DNA from: Siphonobacter curvatus
GTDB taxonomy: Bacteria > Bacteroidota > Bacteroidia > Cytophagales > Spirosomataceae
Reading direction: 5' to 3'
NCBI RefSeq assembly: GCF_002943425.1
Contig: NZ_PTRA01000002.1
Span: 36,090-100,089 of the forward strand
Length of the DNA: 64,000 nucleotides
Under the pieces are notes generated by a model. It ran no database searches, was not told where the DNA came from, and was given only the letters and a program-made list of their open reading frames with translations. Made by a program: the position numbers and the translations under genes. Positions 37,306-46,597 of this stretch are shown here, piece by piece. The stretch's first letter is position 1. The number at the start of each line of letters is the position of its first letter.

Positions 37306-38313
37306 TTATGTGAGAGAAGTAGATTGTAAAATAATTTCTTTGTCCTGATGGATGATACGTAAGTTCAGTACTTCGGCGATAATGCTGAGTAGCTCTTCGG
37401 CACTTTCGGCCGGATAGGCTCCTGACAAGGTAAGGGCAGCGGTTCGGGATTCGGGGATACGCAGGACGATCCCAAAATTTTCTTCAAAAAGGTACGTCAG
37501 CTCCTGAAGGGACGTTTCCTTAAAAACGTAGCGGTGTTCACGCCAGCTGGAAAAATGATGGCTCCGATCCCATTTTTTAAGCTGAACGTTGCCTTTTGAG
37601 GGAAGCTTTACCAGATCACCGGGTTTAAGTCGGACGGCATCCCCTTTGTTACCCTGTTTCTGGTAATGAAATTCGACGCTGCCCTGGAGTAAAGCTACTT
37701 CGGTGGCCCGGGAACGCGTGAAAAGGTTAAACTCCGTACCCAATACGACTACTTCCGAACCATGATCCGTTTTTACGACGAAAGGCTGATCATCTGGGGT
37801 ATGCGTAATAGAAAAGAGGGCCTCTCCTTCAAGTTTCACTAGCCGACGCTTTCCCCAGAAGCCGAAACGCGGTACTTGCAGTGTGGAATTGGCATTCAGC
37901 GTTACGCGGCTACCGTCGGTCAGTTGTACTACTTTGATTTGTCCATACCCCGTAGCGTAACGTTGGTTCAGTAAGCGATCCTGGTAGAAGTATCCCAGTA
38001 AAACCAGAATGGACGCCGCAATGGAAGGAAGCAGCCACTTCAAATAGTTACTCCAACGATCTTTATTTTCGGGTTCGGCTTTTAAAAACGTAGGTCTTTG
38101 ATCATTGTACAGAAAATCTTTAAACTGACTGTACGCTTTTTCCTCATCCGGGTGGTATTGCAGGTGTGAACGTTCCCATTCCTGCAACCACTCGTAAAAT
38201 AATTCTTCGTTTTGTGGGTTCTGACTCCACGCTTCGATTTGCTTTCGCTGCAAAACCGTCGCTTTGCCCGAAAAGAAATCAAAGATGAGCTGTTTATTAA
38301 TGAGTGGATTCAT
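37306..38313 (-). CDS. FecR-family anti-sigma factor
   Basis: 335 residues from MNPLINKQL (a start seven codons upstream is in frame). Cytosolic N-terminal region about 1-85, one membrane helix (about 91-108, LPSIAASILVLLGYFYQ), then the periplasmic FecR domain (VVQLTDGSRVTLNANSTLQV, GEALFSITHTPDDQPFVVKT, GTEFNLFTRS) and the C-terminal DUF4974 domain (FKETSLQELTYLFEENFGIV). It holds the sigma factor encoded 45 nt upstream until the STN domain of SusC reports substrate. Confidence 0.92.
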   Translation of the reverse strand: MNPLINKQLIFDFFSGKATVLQRKQIEAWSQNPQNEELFYEWLQEWERSHLQYHPDEEKAYSQFKDFLYNDQRPTFLKAEPENKDRWSNYLKWLLPSIAASILVLLGYFYQDRLLNQRYATGYGQIKVVQLTDGSRVTLNANSTLQVPRFGFWGKRRLVKLEGEALFSITHTPDDQPFVVKTDHGSEVVVLGTEFNLFTRSRATEVALLQGSVEFHYQKQGNKGDAVRLKPGDLVKLPSKGNVQLKKWDRSHHFSSWREHRYVFKETSLQELTYLFEENFGIVLRIPESRTAALTLSGAYPAESAEELLSIIAEVLNLRIIHQDKEIILQSTSLT

Positions 38314-38358
38314 GGTACGGATGTTATTGAGCAAGGCAGAAAGGAACGTCAGGCAACC

Positions 38359-39018
38359 TTAGTGAATAAAGAATATTCCTAAAAGGAGCTGGAACCAGCG
38401 GGATTTCAGCATTTCTCGAATGGTCTGGTTGGCCAGGCGAATTTGTACTTCGATGGTACGAACGGACAGGCCCAACTCAGCAGCGATTTCTGCGTACTTT
38501 CTGCCTTCAAAACGGTACATCAGGTAAATCTTCCGACGTTGTACGGGCAGGGAATCAATGGCTTTTTCTACATCCTGATACAATTCATCGTATTGAGTGA
38601 GTGCATCCGGTTGCTGACTATGTTCGCTCAGGTAAGCTTCCGCCTCTTCAATAGGTACATCTCGCTGAAAGGACTGCCGAATGTAGTTGTAAGCCCGGTT
38701 GCGTACCGTTTTAAAGAGATAAGCCCGGTACGAACTGGTAATCGTCGAAAAAACCTGTTTTTCATAGAATTGGCAGAACACTTCAGCGACCAGATCCTCA
38801 GCAACCGACTTGGATCCTACAAAACGTACGGCGTGACTGCACAGCTCCACGTAGTGCCGACGAAAAAGTATTTCACAACCTAGCCTTGGATTGGTCTCGA
38901 AGGTTTTTCGGGTGAAAAGCTCCTGATCAGAGCTTTTTAACGGCTCATGTTCCGTTTCATCGGCCGGAGAAACGGGATCAGTCGTTAGAAAAGAGTTCCA
39001 AGTGCTAGCTAGCTGCAT
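38359..39018 (-). CDS. ECF-type RNA polymerase sigma factor (FecI-like)
   Basis: 219 residues. Region 2 at about 48-115 (ILFRRHYVELCSHAVRFVGS, AEDLVAEVFCQFYEK, YLFKTVRNRAYNYIR) and region 4 at about 147-200 (IDSLPVQRRKIYLMYRFEGR, YAEIAAELGLSVRTIEVQI). It has an acidic N-terminal extension of about 40 residues. It is the first gene of the sigma - FecR - SusC - SusD - GH89 - acetyltransferase operon and should direct RNA polymerase to that operon's promoter. A hydrophobic C-terminal tail (WFQLLLGIFFIH) is unusual for this family and may aid membrane or FecR contact. Confidence 0.92.
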   Translation of the reverse strand: MQLASTWNSFLTTDPVSPADETEHEPLKSSDQELFTRKTFETNPRLGCEILFRRHYVELCSHAVRFVGSKSVAEDLVAEVFCQFYEKQVFSTITSSYRAYLFKTVRNRAYNYIRQSFQRDVPIEEAEAYLSEHSQQPDALTQYDELYQDVEKAIDSLPVQRRKIYLMYRFEGRKYAEIAAELGLSVRTIEVQIRLANQTIREMLKSRWFQLLLGIFFIH

Positions 39019-39775
39019 AGAATCTTACATTATCGGTATGCCAAGTGGTGACAATTCAGGGGGAAGACACGGGAGCCCTAAAAATCCCTTAAGCCAAACT
39101 GGAAAATTTTTATATTTTTTTTTAACTCCTTCTGTAAGAGTTAAAAATCTGCTTAAACCTAGCAAAAAAGAAGGTGTCGTGGCGGCGTTTTACAAAAAGA
39201 AGGAACAAATATAATATAAATCCTTAGCAAGTCGCTCCATATAATTGAGAGGTAAAAATGGTTGCTACCACTTTTTTATTAGATCATTTTAAATTATAGT
39301 TCAAAGAGCTTTATTCGTTATGGTTCTCTTGTAAAAGGCTAATGTATTAGGTCTTTATGAAAAAAATTATAAAACGGCATTGATAGATAATACGCTATGT
39401 AGCGTTTTGAAAAGATTTTCCAAAGAAGCGAACTTAGAATAATACTATTTTTAATCAGTTCTTCTTTTATAGCTTAAAGACGGCAAAAGCTTGGGTTGTT
39501 CGTTAATAGGGCTATTAACCTAAGAGCTTTTTAGCGGAGGGGGGTTATCTTCAAGTAAAAGTAATTGGTTGATCGTTCACAGTTATTAGTATATAGTCTA
39601 ACCTCTTCATGGAATGCATATGGACTAAAAGACCAGCCGTATCTACGGGACGAAATACTGATTTTGTAAAACATTCCAGAAGCCTATTTATCCTAGTAAG
39701 AGAAACGAATACGTAAAATAACTACTCCCACTACCCCTTACTTGATATTCATACTTTTTGGTTTGAATCCTGTTT
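39019..39775. other. Long intergenic region with one dispersed-element copy
   Basis: No gene is supported. A small hairpin (AACTC ... GAGTT near 39125-39143) lies in an A/T-rich part. A short element at about 39630-39670 (core AGCCGTATCTACGGGAC followed by TTTTGTAAAA) has a near copy at 52625-52660. The sigma operon promoter should be near 39030-39080. Confidence 0.4.
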
Positions 39776-39804
39776 TTTGCCGAAGTCCCCAGAGGTGACC
39801 TTTG
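39776..39804 (+). promoter_or_regulatory. Probable promoter of the NADP oxidoreductase gene
   Basis: TTTG at 39776-39779 and GACCTTTG at 39797-39804 approximate the TTTG / TAnnTTTG pair (one mismatch, spacing 17). The transcript would start near 39808, excluding the in-frame TTG at 39802 as a start. Confidence 0.5.
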
Positions 39805-39867
39805 TCGGGACGATTGCACCTCCTTGAAAGGGGCATGTCAACGAACCATTCAACGAAAAGGAATAGC

Positions 39868-40962
39868 ATGAAAGTCGAAAACATAGCCGTGGATATCTAC
39901 TCTGAATCATCTAATACAGCATTGTCCCAGCAAACAGAAACAAACCCACCCCTTACCATGCGGGCCATTCGCCTACATGCGTTCGGTGGACCCGAAGTGT
40001 TGCGGTATGAAGAAGCACCCCTACCCGAGCTAGCACCTGGTGAAGTACTCGTCCGCGTGCATGCAGTGGGGCTCAATCCTCCGGATTGGTACTTACGCGA
40101 TGGGTACCGAGCACTTCCCCCGGAATGGCGTCCGCAGGTGCCTTTCCCCATTATTTTAGGTACGGATCTCTCAGGAATAATTACAGCAGTGGCGGAGGAC
40201 GTGACGGACTTTTCCCTGGGCGATGAGGTGTACGCCATGGTTCGTTTTTTCAGCGTGGGTGAAAGTAGGGCCTACGCCGAATATGTCACGGTACCCGCGT
40301 CAGAACTGGCCCGCAAACCCACCCGCTTGGATCATGTACACGCGGCGGCAGCACCGATGTCGCTACTTACGGCGTGGCAGTACCTGGTTGAAGTAGGCCA
40401 CGATTTCCCTAACCCCCTGCAATCTACTCCGCACGTACCCGTGCCATTAGCCGGAAAGACGGTACTGGTCAACGGTGCTGCGGGCGGCGTTGGTCACTTG
40501 GCCGTACAGATTGCCAAACTGAAAGGAGCACACGTCATCGCCGTTGCTTCGGGTGAGCACGAGTCGCTGCTGCGTGAACTGGGTCCAGACGAATTCATTG
40601 ATTACACAAAAACGCCTCCTGAAGAGCTGGTGCATGACCTTGATCTGGTACTGGATACCCTCGGCGGTCCGACTACGAGTCGTTTTTTGCGGACGCTCAA
40701 GCGGGGCGGAGCTTTGTTTCCCGTGTATCCCCTAGGGTTTTCCGGTACTGAAGAGGCCGAGAAAGGGGGTGTTACCGTCTCGGCCGTGCAGGTCCGTTCG
40801 AACGGGGCTCAACTGGCCGAGCTGGCGACCTTGCTCGATGAGGGCAAAATTCGCGTCGTCATCGACAGTACTTTTCCGCTGGCTGATGCCCGAAAGGCTC
40901 ATGAAAGAGCCGAACGTGGTCACATCCAGGGCAAGATTGTACTTACCGTCGCGGAAGTCTAG
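39868..40962 (+). CDS. NADP-dependent quinone-oxidoreductase-like protein (zinc-less MDR)
   Basis: 364 residues from the ATG at 39868, which has AAAGGA upstream; ATGs at 39835 and 39958 (MRAIRLHAFGG) are alternatives, and the conserved domain begins at the last. GroES-like N-terminal part: PEVLRYEEAPLPELAPGEVL, VHAVGLNPPDWYLRDG. Rossmann part: VLVNGAAGGVGHLAVQIAKL and ELGPDEFIDYTKTPPEEL. No zinc-ligand Cys pattern, so it belongs to the quinone reductase/zeta-crystallin branch of medium-chain dehydrogenases. It is followed by an ABM-domain gene, an AraC gene and an aldo-keto reductase: a small-molecule redox cluster. Confidence 0.87.
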   Translation: MKVENIAVDIYSESSNTALSQQTETNPPLTMRAIRLHAFGGPEVLRYEEAPLPELAPGEVLVRVHAVGLNPPDWYLRDGYRALPPEWRPQVPFPIILGTDLSGIITAVAEDVTDFSLGDEVYAMVRFFSVGESRAYAEYVTVPASELARKPTRLDHVHAAAAPMSLLTAWQYLVEVGHDFPNPLQSTPHVPVPLAGKTVLVNGAAGGVGHLAVQIAKLKGAHVIAVASGEHESLLRELGPDEFIDYTKTPPEELVHDLDLVLDTLGGPTTSRFLRTLKRGGALFPVYPLGFSGTEEAEKGGVTVSAVQVRSNGAQLAELATLLDEGKIRVVIDSTFPLADARKAHERAERGHIQGKIVLTVAEV

Positions 40963-41031
40963 AAGCTCCAGGTCTGGTACTCACACCGTCGTACGGTACT
41001 GGGTTATCAAAGAAACCATTTTTCCGACTTA

Positions 41032-41358
41032 ATGTATCCGTCTATGAATTCCTCCGACGAATCTCACCTTATCATTACCATACAGAGCAAACCTGAGCAC
41101 CAAACCCAAATCCGGGAGCTTTTGCTCGCTCAGGTGGACCCGATCCGTAGGGAAGCCGGCTGTCTGTACTACAACCTTTTTCAGCCAACTGAAGACTTGC
41201 ATACCTTCATTATCCTAACGGGCTGGGCTACTAAGGAAGCCTTAGATGTACATCAGTCCCAACCGCAGGCCATCCGTGTAGTCGGGCAATTGACCCCACT
41301 GCTGGCCCGTCCTATTCAGAGCCTCTCCACACGGCGATTGAGCGAGAATCCGGTTTGA
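41032..41358 (+). CDS. ABM-domain quinol monooxygenase-like protein
   Basis: 108 residues; the start may be the Met at 41044. A single antibiotic-biosynthesis-monooxygenase (YgiN-like) ferredoxin-fold domain: HLIITIQSKPEHQTQIRELL, RREAGCLYYNLFQPTED, FIILTGWATKEALDVHQSQP. Family members oxidise quinols or small aromatics without cofactor, usually as dimers in the cytosol. It is 69 nt after the quinone-oxidoreductase-like gene, which makes a quinone-handling pair plausible. Confidence 0.83.
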   Translation: MYPSMNSSDESHLIITIQSKPEHQTQIRELLLAQVDPIRREAGCLYYNLFQPTEDLHTFIILTGWATKEALDVHQSQPQAIRVVGQLTPLLARPIQSLSTRRLSENPV

Positions 41359-41483
41359 TGCTTACCAATGGATCACTGGTGGAAACCTCATTAGTGATCT
41401 ATTTCAGGCTTGATCGTTCTTAGAAGATTCTTAGACCGCCATCTGGGATAATAATGATTATTTGATTTTCGTAGTTTTACTGA

Positions 41484-42368
41484 ATGATCGACTCTCCCAT
41501 TTCACCCCTTGAGCTGAATACCACGGACCTGGCGTTAAAAGGCTTCAAGGTATATGCGGTAGACCATCTCTGTACCATGAAGCCTCAACTCAGTCGGCGT
41601 GACTTTTATAAGGTTACGCTGATGACTACGAAGTCGCGGCTTCACTATGCCCACGAAAGTCTGGAACTTGACGGTACCTACCTGTTTTTTACCAATCCGC
41701 ACATTCCCTATACCATGGAAAGGCTCGCGGAAGATGATCAGGGTTACGCCTGTCTCTTTACCGAGGAATTTATCAAGTCGCTTGACCGCCTGGAGAGCCT
41801 ACAACACTCGCCCTTTTTTAAAATCGGCAGTACCCCACTCTTTCCCCTTAATGAGGAGCAGGCCCGGTTTATGCGAAACATTTTTCAGAAGATGCTGGAG
41901 GAGCAGCAAGCCGACTATGCGTTTAAAGGTGAACTGATTCGCACCTATATCCAACTCGTGATTCACGAAGCCCTGCATTTAGAACCCGCGAAAACTTTCT
42001 TTCAGCCCAGAAACGCTTCCTCCCGCCTTGCCTCCCTGTTTTTAGAAGTGCTGGAACAGCTCTTTCCTCTGGAAAACCCGCAGCAGACCTTACCGCTAAA
42101 AACGGCTCAGGAGTTTGCGGATCGGCTGTCCGTACACGTAAACCACCTGAACCGGGCGGTGAAGGAAGTCACGGGCAAACCCACAAGTACGCACATCACC
42201 AACCGCATTACCGACGAAGCCAAAGCCCTGTTGCAACATACGAACTGGAGTGTGGCGGAAATCGCCTATAGTCTGGGCTTTGCTTACCCGACCTATTTCA
42301 ACAACTTTTTCAAGAAACATACGGGTTATACGCCATTGGCTTTTCGGAAGGGGGCCAGCAAGGGCTGA
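41484..42368 (+). CDS. AraC-family regulator
   Basis: 294 residues. The N-terminal ligand domain (about 1-170) contains HYAHESLELDGTYLFFTNPH. The C-terminal HTH pair (about 195-290) contains TAQEFADRLSVHVNHLNRAV and SVAEIAYSLGFAYPTYFNNF with the usual FKKHTGYTPLAFR ending. It lies between the quinone-oxidoreductase/ABM pair and an aldo-keto reductase gene on the same strand, so it may control either; regulators of this type often activate stress reductases next door. Confidence 0.88.
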   Translation: MIDSPISPLELNTTDLALKGFKVYAVDHLCTMKPQLSRRDFYKVTLMTTKSRLHYAHESLELDGTYLFFTNPHIPYTMERLAEDDQGYACLFTEEFIKSLDRLESLQHSPFFKIGSTPLFPLNEEQARFMRNIFQKMLEEQQADYAFKGELIRTYIQLVIHEALHLEPAKTFFQPRNASSRLASLFLEVLEQLFPLENPQQTLPLKTAQEFADRLSVHVNHLNRAVKEVTGKPTSTHITNRITDEAKALLQHTNWSVAEIAYSLGFAYPTYFNNFFKKHTGYTPLAFRKGASKG

Positions 42369-42458
42369 TCCGTACAGACAAGTTTTTTGAGCCGTAGAGG
42401 AAATAAAGGATCATGGAACCGTACCGACTTTTGTCATGTCAAATCAAAAACAAATACG

Positions 42459-43430
42459 ATGACAACGATATCCCAAATCAAACTCGGTAAGGAAGGCCCC
42501 TTGGTTTCTAAACTCGGCTTAGGCTGTATGCGTATGTCGTCGGTATGGGGAAGCCCAACTCCTGACGAAACGGAAAGTCTGGCGACCATTCAACTGGCCT
42601 TGGACAGCGGTATTAACTTTCTCAACACCGGAGACTTCTATGGTAGCGGTCACAACGAAATCCTGGTAGGAAAAGCCATCAAAGGCCGACGCGATGAGGC
42701 TTTCATTAGTGTGAAATTCGGAGCGATTTTCTATAACGGCCAATGGATCGGACTGGATCTGCGTCCCATCGCCATCAAAAACTTTATCAACTATTCGTTA
42801 GTACGACTGGGGATTGATACCATCGATCTGTACCAGCCTTGCCGACTGGATGACAGCGTTCCGGTAGAAGACGTGATTGGAACCGTAGCCGACCTGATCA
42901 AAGAAGGCAAGGTTCGCCACTTGGGTGTTTCGGAAATTACGGCGGATCAGTTACGCAAAGCCCATAGCGTATATCCGGTAACGGCTCTGGAAATTGGCTA
43001 CTCCCTGGCGGATCGTCAGATTGAAAGCGACCTGCTCCCGACGGCCAAGGAATTGGGCATTGGCGTAGTGGCCTTTGCCAATACGGCGGAAGGCTTACTT
43101 ACCGGAACCATGAATGCTCCCCTTCCTGCCGACGATTACCACAACCACTTCTCGCGTTTTCAGGGAGAAAATCTGCTCAAGAATCTGGAAAAGGTTGAGG
43201 TGTTGAAACAACTAGCTCAGGATAAAGGCTGTACGCCCACGCAGCTAGCGATTGCCTGGGTCAATGCTCAGGGCGAATCTATTATGCCCCTGGTAAGTAT
43301 GAGTCGACGGTCCCGGCTTCCCGAAAACCTCGCGGCGATGTCTATTGACTTTACCCCCGAGGAGATGCACACGCTCAACACCACGTTTGCACCGGGTGCG
43401 ATTCTGGGCAGTACTTACCTGCAACGATAG
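42459..43430 (+). CDS. Aldo/keto reductase (YakC/AKR13-like), catalytic His replaced
   Basis: 323 residues from MTTISQIKLGKEGPLV; a longer frame to 42387 lacks similarity. The TIM-barrel AKR fold shows LGLGCMRMS, then FLNTGDFYGSGHNEILVGKA (Asp and Tyr of the tetrad) and FISVKFG (Lys). The strand that normally reads LYYQHR, carrying the catalytic His, here reads LYQPCRLDD, so Cys stands where His is expected. NADPH-binding residues near the end (VSMSRRSRLPENLAAM) are kept. It may still reduce carbonyls with altered activity. Flanked by AraC genes on both sides. Confidence 0.86.
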   Translation: MTTISQIKLGKEGPLVSKLGLGCMRMSSVWGSPTPDETESLATIQLALDSGINFLNTGDFYGSGHNEILVGKAIKGRRDEAFISVKFGAIFYNGQWIGLDLRPIAIKNFINYSLVRLGIDTIDLYQPCRLDDSVPVEDVIGTVADLIKEGKVRHLGVSEITADQLRKAHSVYPVTALEIGYSLADRQIESDLLPTAKELGIGVVAFANTAEGLLTGTMNAPLPADDYHNHFSRFQGENLLKNLEKVEVLKQLAQDKGCTPTQLAIAWVNAQGESIMPLVSMSRRSRLPENLAAMSIDFTPEEMHTLNTTFAPGAILGSTYLQR

Positions 43431-43453
43431 ATTCATTTTACTAGCTTTACTCC

Positions 43454-44266
43454 GTGAGGAATCCAACTGAATTATTTCCGGGACTGATTTTCTTCTCGTA
43501 TTTATCCAAGCTGAAGAAGGAGAAAGTGGCCTTTCTTGAACACAACACCCTGGTATTTGTGGTTTCGGGTCATTTCGCCATGCAAACGGCTCATCAGCAC
43601 ATCGCGATGAATCGGGGTGAGGTACTGCTGATTCAAAAAAATCAGTTAGCAGAAATCACAAAAATGCCCTTGGAAGGCGAAGATTATCAGACCATTGTAA
43701 TCAGACTACCGGAAGATGTTCTGCGAACTATCGCTCTGGAAGAGCAATGGGAAAGTAACCGAAAGTACGCAGGTCCGGCCAATCTCTTGATTCCGACAAA
43801 CGATTTTCTGCGGGCTTTTTTTCAGTCCATTATTCCATACGTTCGTCATCCGGAAGAAAAAATAACGCACACGCTGGGTATGCTCAAAGTAAAGGAGGCA
43901 GTACACCTCCTCCTTTACACATTACCCGAACTCCGGGAGTTTTTGTTTGATTTTTCGGAACCTTACAAGATGGATCTGGAAAAATTCATGCTTACGAACT
44001 TTCACTACAACGTTCCCGTCGAAAAATTCGCCCGACTGACGGGACGGAGTCTAGCCGGGTTCAAACGTGATTTCCAGAAAACCTTCGGGATGGCTCCCCG
44101 GCATTGGTTACAGGAGCGAAGATTAACGGAAGCCCGGCACCTGATCGAATCCAAGCACAGGAAACCTTCGACTATCTACCTTGACTTAGGTTTTGAAAGC
44201 CTTTCGCATTTTTCTCACGCCTTTAAAAAGAAATTTGGCAAAGCTCCTACTGAATGGAGTGTATAG
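43454..44266 (+). CDS. AraC-family regulator, GTG start
   Basis: 270 residues starting at GTG 43454 (VRNPTELFPG). The N-terminal half is a cupin-like domain (FLEHNTLVFVVSGHFAMQTA, MNRGEVLLIQKNQLAEI) similar to ExsA-type AraC proteins. The C-terminal DNA-binding domain has VPVEKFARLTGRSLAGFKRD and KPSTIYLDLGFESLSHFSHA, ending KKFGKAPTEW. It starts 23 nt after the aldo-keto reductase stop, so the two probably share a transcript. Confidence 0.86.
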   Translation: MRNPTELFPGLIFFSYLSKLKKEKVAFLEHNTLVFVVSGHFAMQTAHQHIAMNRGEVLLIQKNQLAEITKMPLEGEDYQTIVIRLPEDVLRTIALEEQWESNRKYAGPANLLIPTNDFLRAFFQSIIPYVRHPEEKITHTLGMLKVKEAVHLLLYTLPELREFLFDFSEPYKMDLEKFMLTNFHYNVPVEKFARLTGRSLAGFKRDFQKTFGMAPRHWLQERRLTEARHLIESKHRKPSTIYLDLGFESLSHFSHAFKKKFGKAPTEWSV

Positions 44267-44556
44267 AAGAGCGACTACCTTAAAGGCACAAAAGTCTTTG
44301 TATCCGATTTCTTTTGTTTCATACCTACCGGTTTATGCGTATTGATAATGGACTATACCCGTAACTACTTAGAGCATTTTGCGGCTTATCTAGTTGTTGA
44401 AAAAGATGTTATCATATTGTGAAGTATACGGATGAAGCGTGCAGGCAGAGCAGCTAAGCTCTAATTTCGGGACAATTGCGGGAATGTATCCAGTCAGCGT
44501 AAAAAACGCGTGTATAGAATCCCGTCATCCCAAGAAACAATAGTTACTTCCTCCCT

Positions 44557-45456
44557 ATGCTTCGTTTTACCTTCCTTTTCTGGCTCCTTGCTTTTTCGGT
44601 TCAGGGGCAAACCCGGCCCGTACAGGACATTATTCGTCAATTACACAATCCTAAGTCTGCGGAAGTATTGGTCGTAGCTCACCGGGGCGATTGGCGGTAT
44701 GCCCCCGAAAACTCCGTACTTAGCCTCGAACACGCCATTCAAATGGGCGTTGATATTGTCGAAATTGATCTGAAGAAAACCAAAGACGGGGTACTGATTC
44801 TCTTACACGATGCTACGCTCAATCGTACCACTACCGGCCACGGCAAACCCAGTGAGTATACTTGGGCTGAACTCCAGCAGCTTACCCTTAAAAATGAGCA
44901 TGGTGGACCGACCCGCCAAAAGATCATGACCTTCGAAGACTGCATGAAACGAGCCAAGGGTCGGGTCATGATCAATATTGATAAAGGCTACGAGTACTTT
45001 AAAGAAGCCTACCAAATTCTGGAGGCAACGGGTACGATTGATCACGCCATTATTAAAGCCGGGAAAACCTACGAAGAGGTAAAAGCCGAAAACGGAGATC
45101 TACTGGGTGGAAAGCTAGCGTTTATGCCGATTGTGAACCTGGCAAAGCCCGAGGCTCAGTCGGTGATTGAATCCTACGAAAAGCATCTAAAACCCGTTGC
45201 GTATGAACTTAACTTCGCAACCGATAGTGTTCTGCTTCATTCGAATTATCAGTCTATTCCTAAAAGCGGCTCCAAAATCTGGCTCAATAGCCTTTGGGCT
45301 AGTTTAAATGGTGGGCACGATGACGAGAAAAGTATCGAAGAAAACGATCCTGAAGCGGGTTGGGGCTGGTTGATTGCCCACGGAGCTACCCTCATTCAAA
45401 CCGACCGACCCCAGGAATTGCTGGCTTACCTTCGAAAAAAAGGATTACACCCTTAA
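44557..45456 (+). CDS. Secreted glycerophosphodiester phosphodiesterase-like protein
   Basis: 299 residues with a short signal peptide (about 1-18). GDPD TIM-barrel motifs: VVAHRGDWRYAPENSVLSLE (His, Arg and Glu), IVEIDLKKTKDGVLILLHDA (Glu-x-Asp metal ligands and catalytic His), LNRTTTGHG. It hydrolyses glycerophosphodiesters to glycerol-3-phosphate and an alcohol, with Ca2+ or Mg2+ in the periplasm. The late HGATLIQTDRPQELLAYL fits the family end. It stands alone with its own promoter region. Confidence 0.9.
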   Translation: MLRFTFLFWLLAFSVQGQTRPVQDIIRQLHNPKSAEVLVVAHRGDWRYAPENSVLSLEHAIQMGVDIVEIDLKKTKDGVLILLHDATLNRTTTGHGKPSEYTWAELQQLTLKNEHGGPTRQKIMTFEDCMKRAKGRVMINIDKGYEYFKEAYQILEATGTIDHAIIKAGKTYEEVKAENGDLLGGKLAFMPIVNLAKPEAQSVIESYEKHLKPVAYELNFATDSVLLHSNYQSIPKSGSKIWLNSLWASLNGGHDDEKSIEENDPEAGWGWLIAHGATLIQTDRPQELLAYLRKKGLHP

Positions 45457-45753
45457 ACTCTTTATCCTACATTAGACCTAATGCTTCATTGCTACTGGTA
45501 ATAAACGCATTCAACACCTCTTGCTAAACGCTAATTTTTACCCTAAATGGGTTACTCTTTTAAGTTAAAAGCAAAAACAGAGGAGAACGTACTAGAGGAA
45601 GCCTAGGACTTTTAGAACAATATCAATCCGTTCCTTAGAATAAAAATATCAACTGATAAAAGGTGATTTCAATCAGTTAAAACTCCCGCTTAGCTCAGCC
45701 CATGTTTCTAAGGAAACCGCGTACTTTGAGCCGTCAAACCAAGCTGCGATGCC

Positions 45754-46587
45754 ATGAAAACAATTCTGGTTCCGACGGATCTAAGTCCTATTTCATTACA
45801 GGCTTTAGAAAGGGCCGCTGAGCTGACTCGGACGTACTCAGCCCGAATTCTGCTGCTTCATACCGTAATAGATGAAGACCTGACGTATTTATCTTCCGCA
45901 GACTCGACGTTAGAATTCTCCGAGGACTTATTACCAGCGTTCGAAAAAGCCCGTCACCGCGACGAAGCTCAGCTAAAAGCCTTACTGAGCGACCCTTTGT
46001 ATCAGGGGATCGAAATTCAGATTGAGGTGGGTAAAACGCTAAAGGGCTTCCTCGACTGCCTGTCGGATTATAACCCTGACCTGATTATCATGGCCTCGGA
46101 AGGGGCGTCGGGCCTCAAAGCTTGGACGGAGGGTTCACACGCAGGAGCGGTTATGCGGCAAGCCTGTTGTCCCGTATTAATCTTAAAAGAACCCATCAAA
46201 CCGTTTCATCCCGAGCGAATCGTAACGGCCATTGATGTGGACAACCGAATACCCACTACCCTACCCAAACCTTTTTTTATGGGTACCCGCGAATGGGACG
46301 ATTACCTGTTTGTGATGAAGCCCTTTGATACCCGTTCAGAGGAAGAAATCAAGCAGTTGATGACCGCTTGGGACGAAAACCAGCCGCTGGATACTTCCCG
46401 TTTACACATTATCCGCCATTCCTCCAGTGCTACCGGTATTCTGGAATACGCTGCGAAAGTCTCCGCCGATTTAGTAGTGCTGTTTACGCACGCCCGGAAA
46501 GGAATCCAGCATTTTCTCTACGGCAGTGTGGCCGAATCCGTACTAAACCGGGCCGAGCTACCCGTTTTAATTATTCATCTATCTTAA
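45754..46587 (+). CDS. Universal stress protein, two UspA domains
   Basis: 277 residues. The first Usp domain (about 1-146) begins MKTILVPTDLSPISLQALER and ends SHAGAVMRQACCPVLIL. The second (about 150-277) ends HARKGIQHFLYGSVAESVLN, with the G-x-FLxGSVAE nucleotide-binding pattern. Tandem Usp proteins are cytosolic ATP-binding stress factors. It is followed after 10 nt by an SDR gene, so the two form an operon. Confidence 0.88.
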   Translation: MKTILVPTDLSPISLQALERAAELTRTYSARILLLHTVIDEDLTYLSSADSTLEFSEDLLPAFEKARHRDEAQLKALLSDPLYQGIEIQIEVGKTLKGFLDCLSDYNPDLIIMASEGASGLKAWTEGSHAGAVMRQACCPVLILKEPIKPFHPERIVTAIDVDNRIPTTLPKPFFMGTREWDDYLFVMKPFDTRSEEEIKQLMTAWDENQPLDTSRLHIIRHSSSATGILEYAAKVSADLVVLFTHARKGIQHFLYGSVAESVLNRAELPVLIIHLS

Positions 46588-46597
46588 TTCATTACTT

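Noticed and set aside
39002..39214. 70-codon plus-strand frame opposite the sigma gene start
   Set aside because: Low-complexity, overlaps the promoter region of the sigma operon; no recognisable features.
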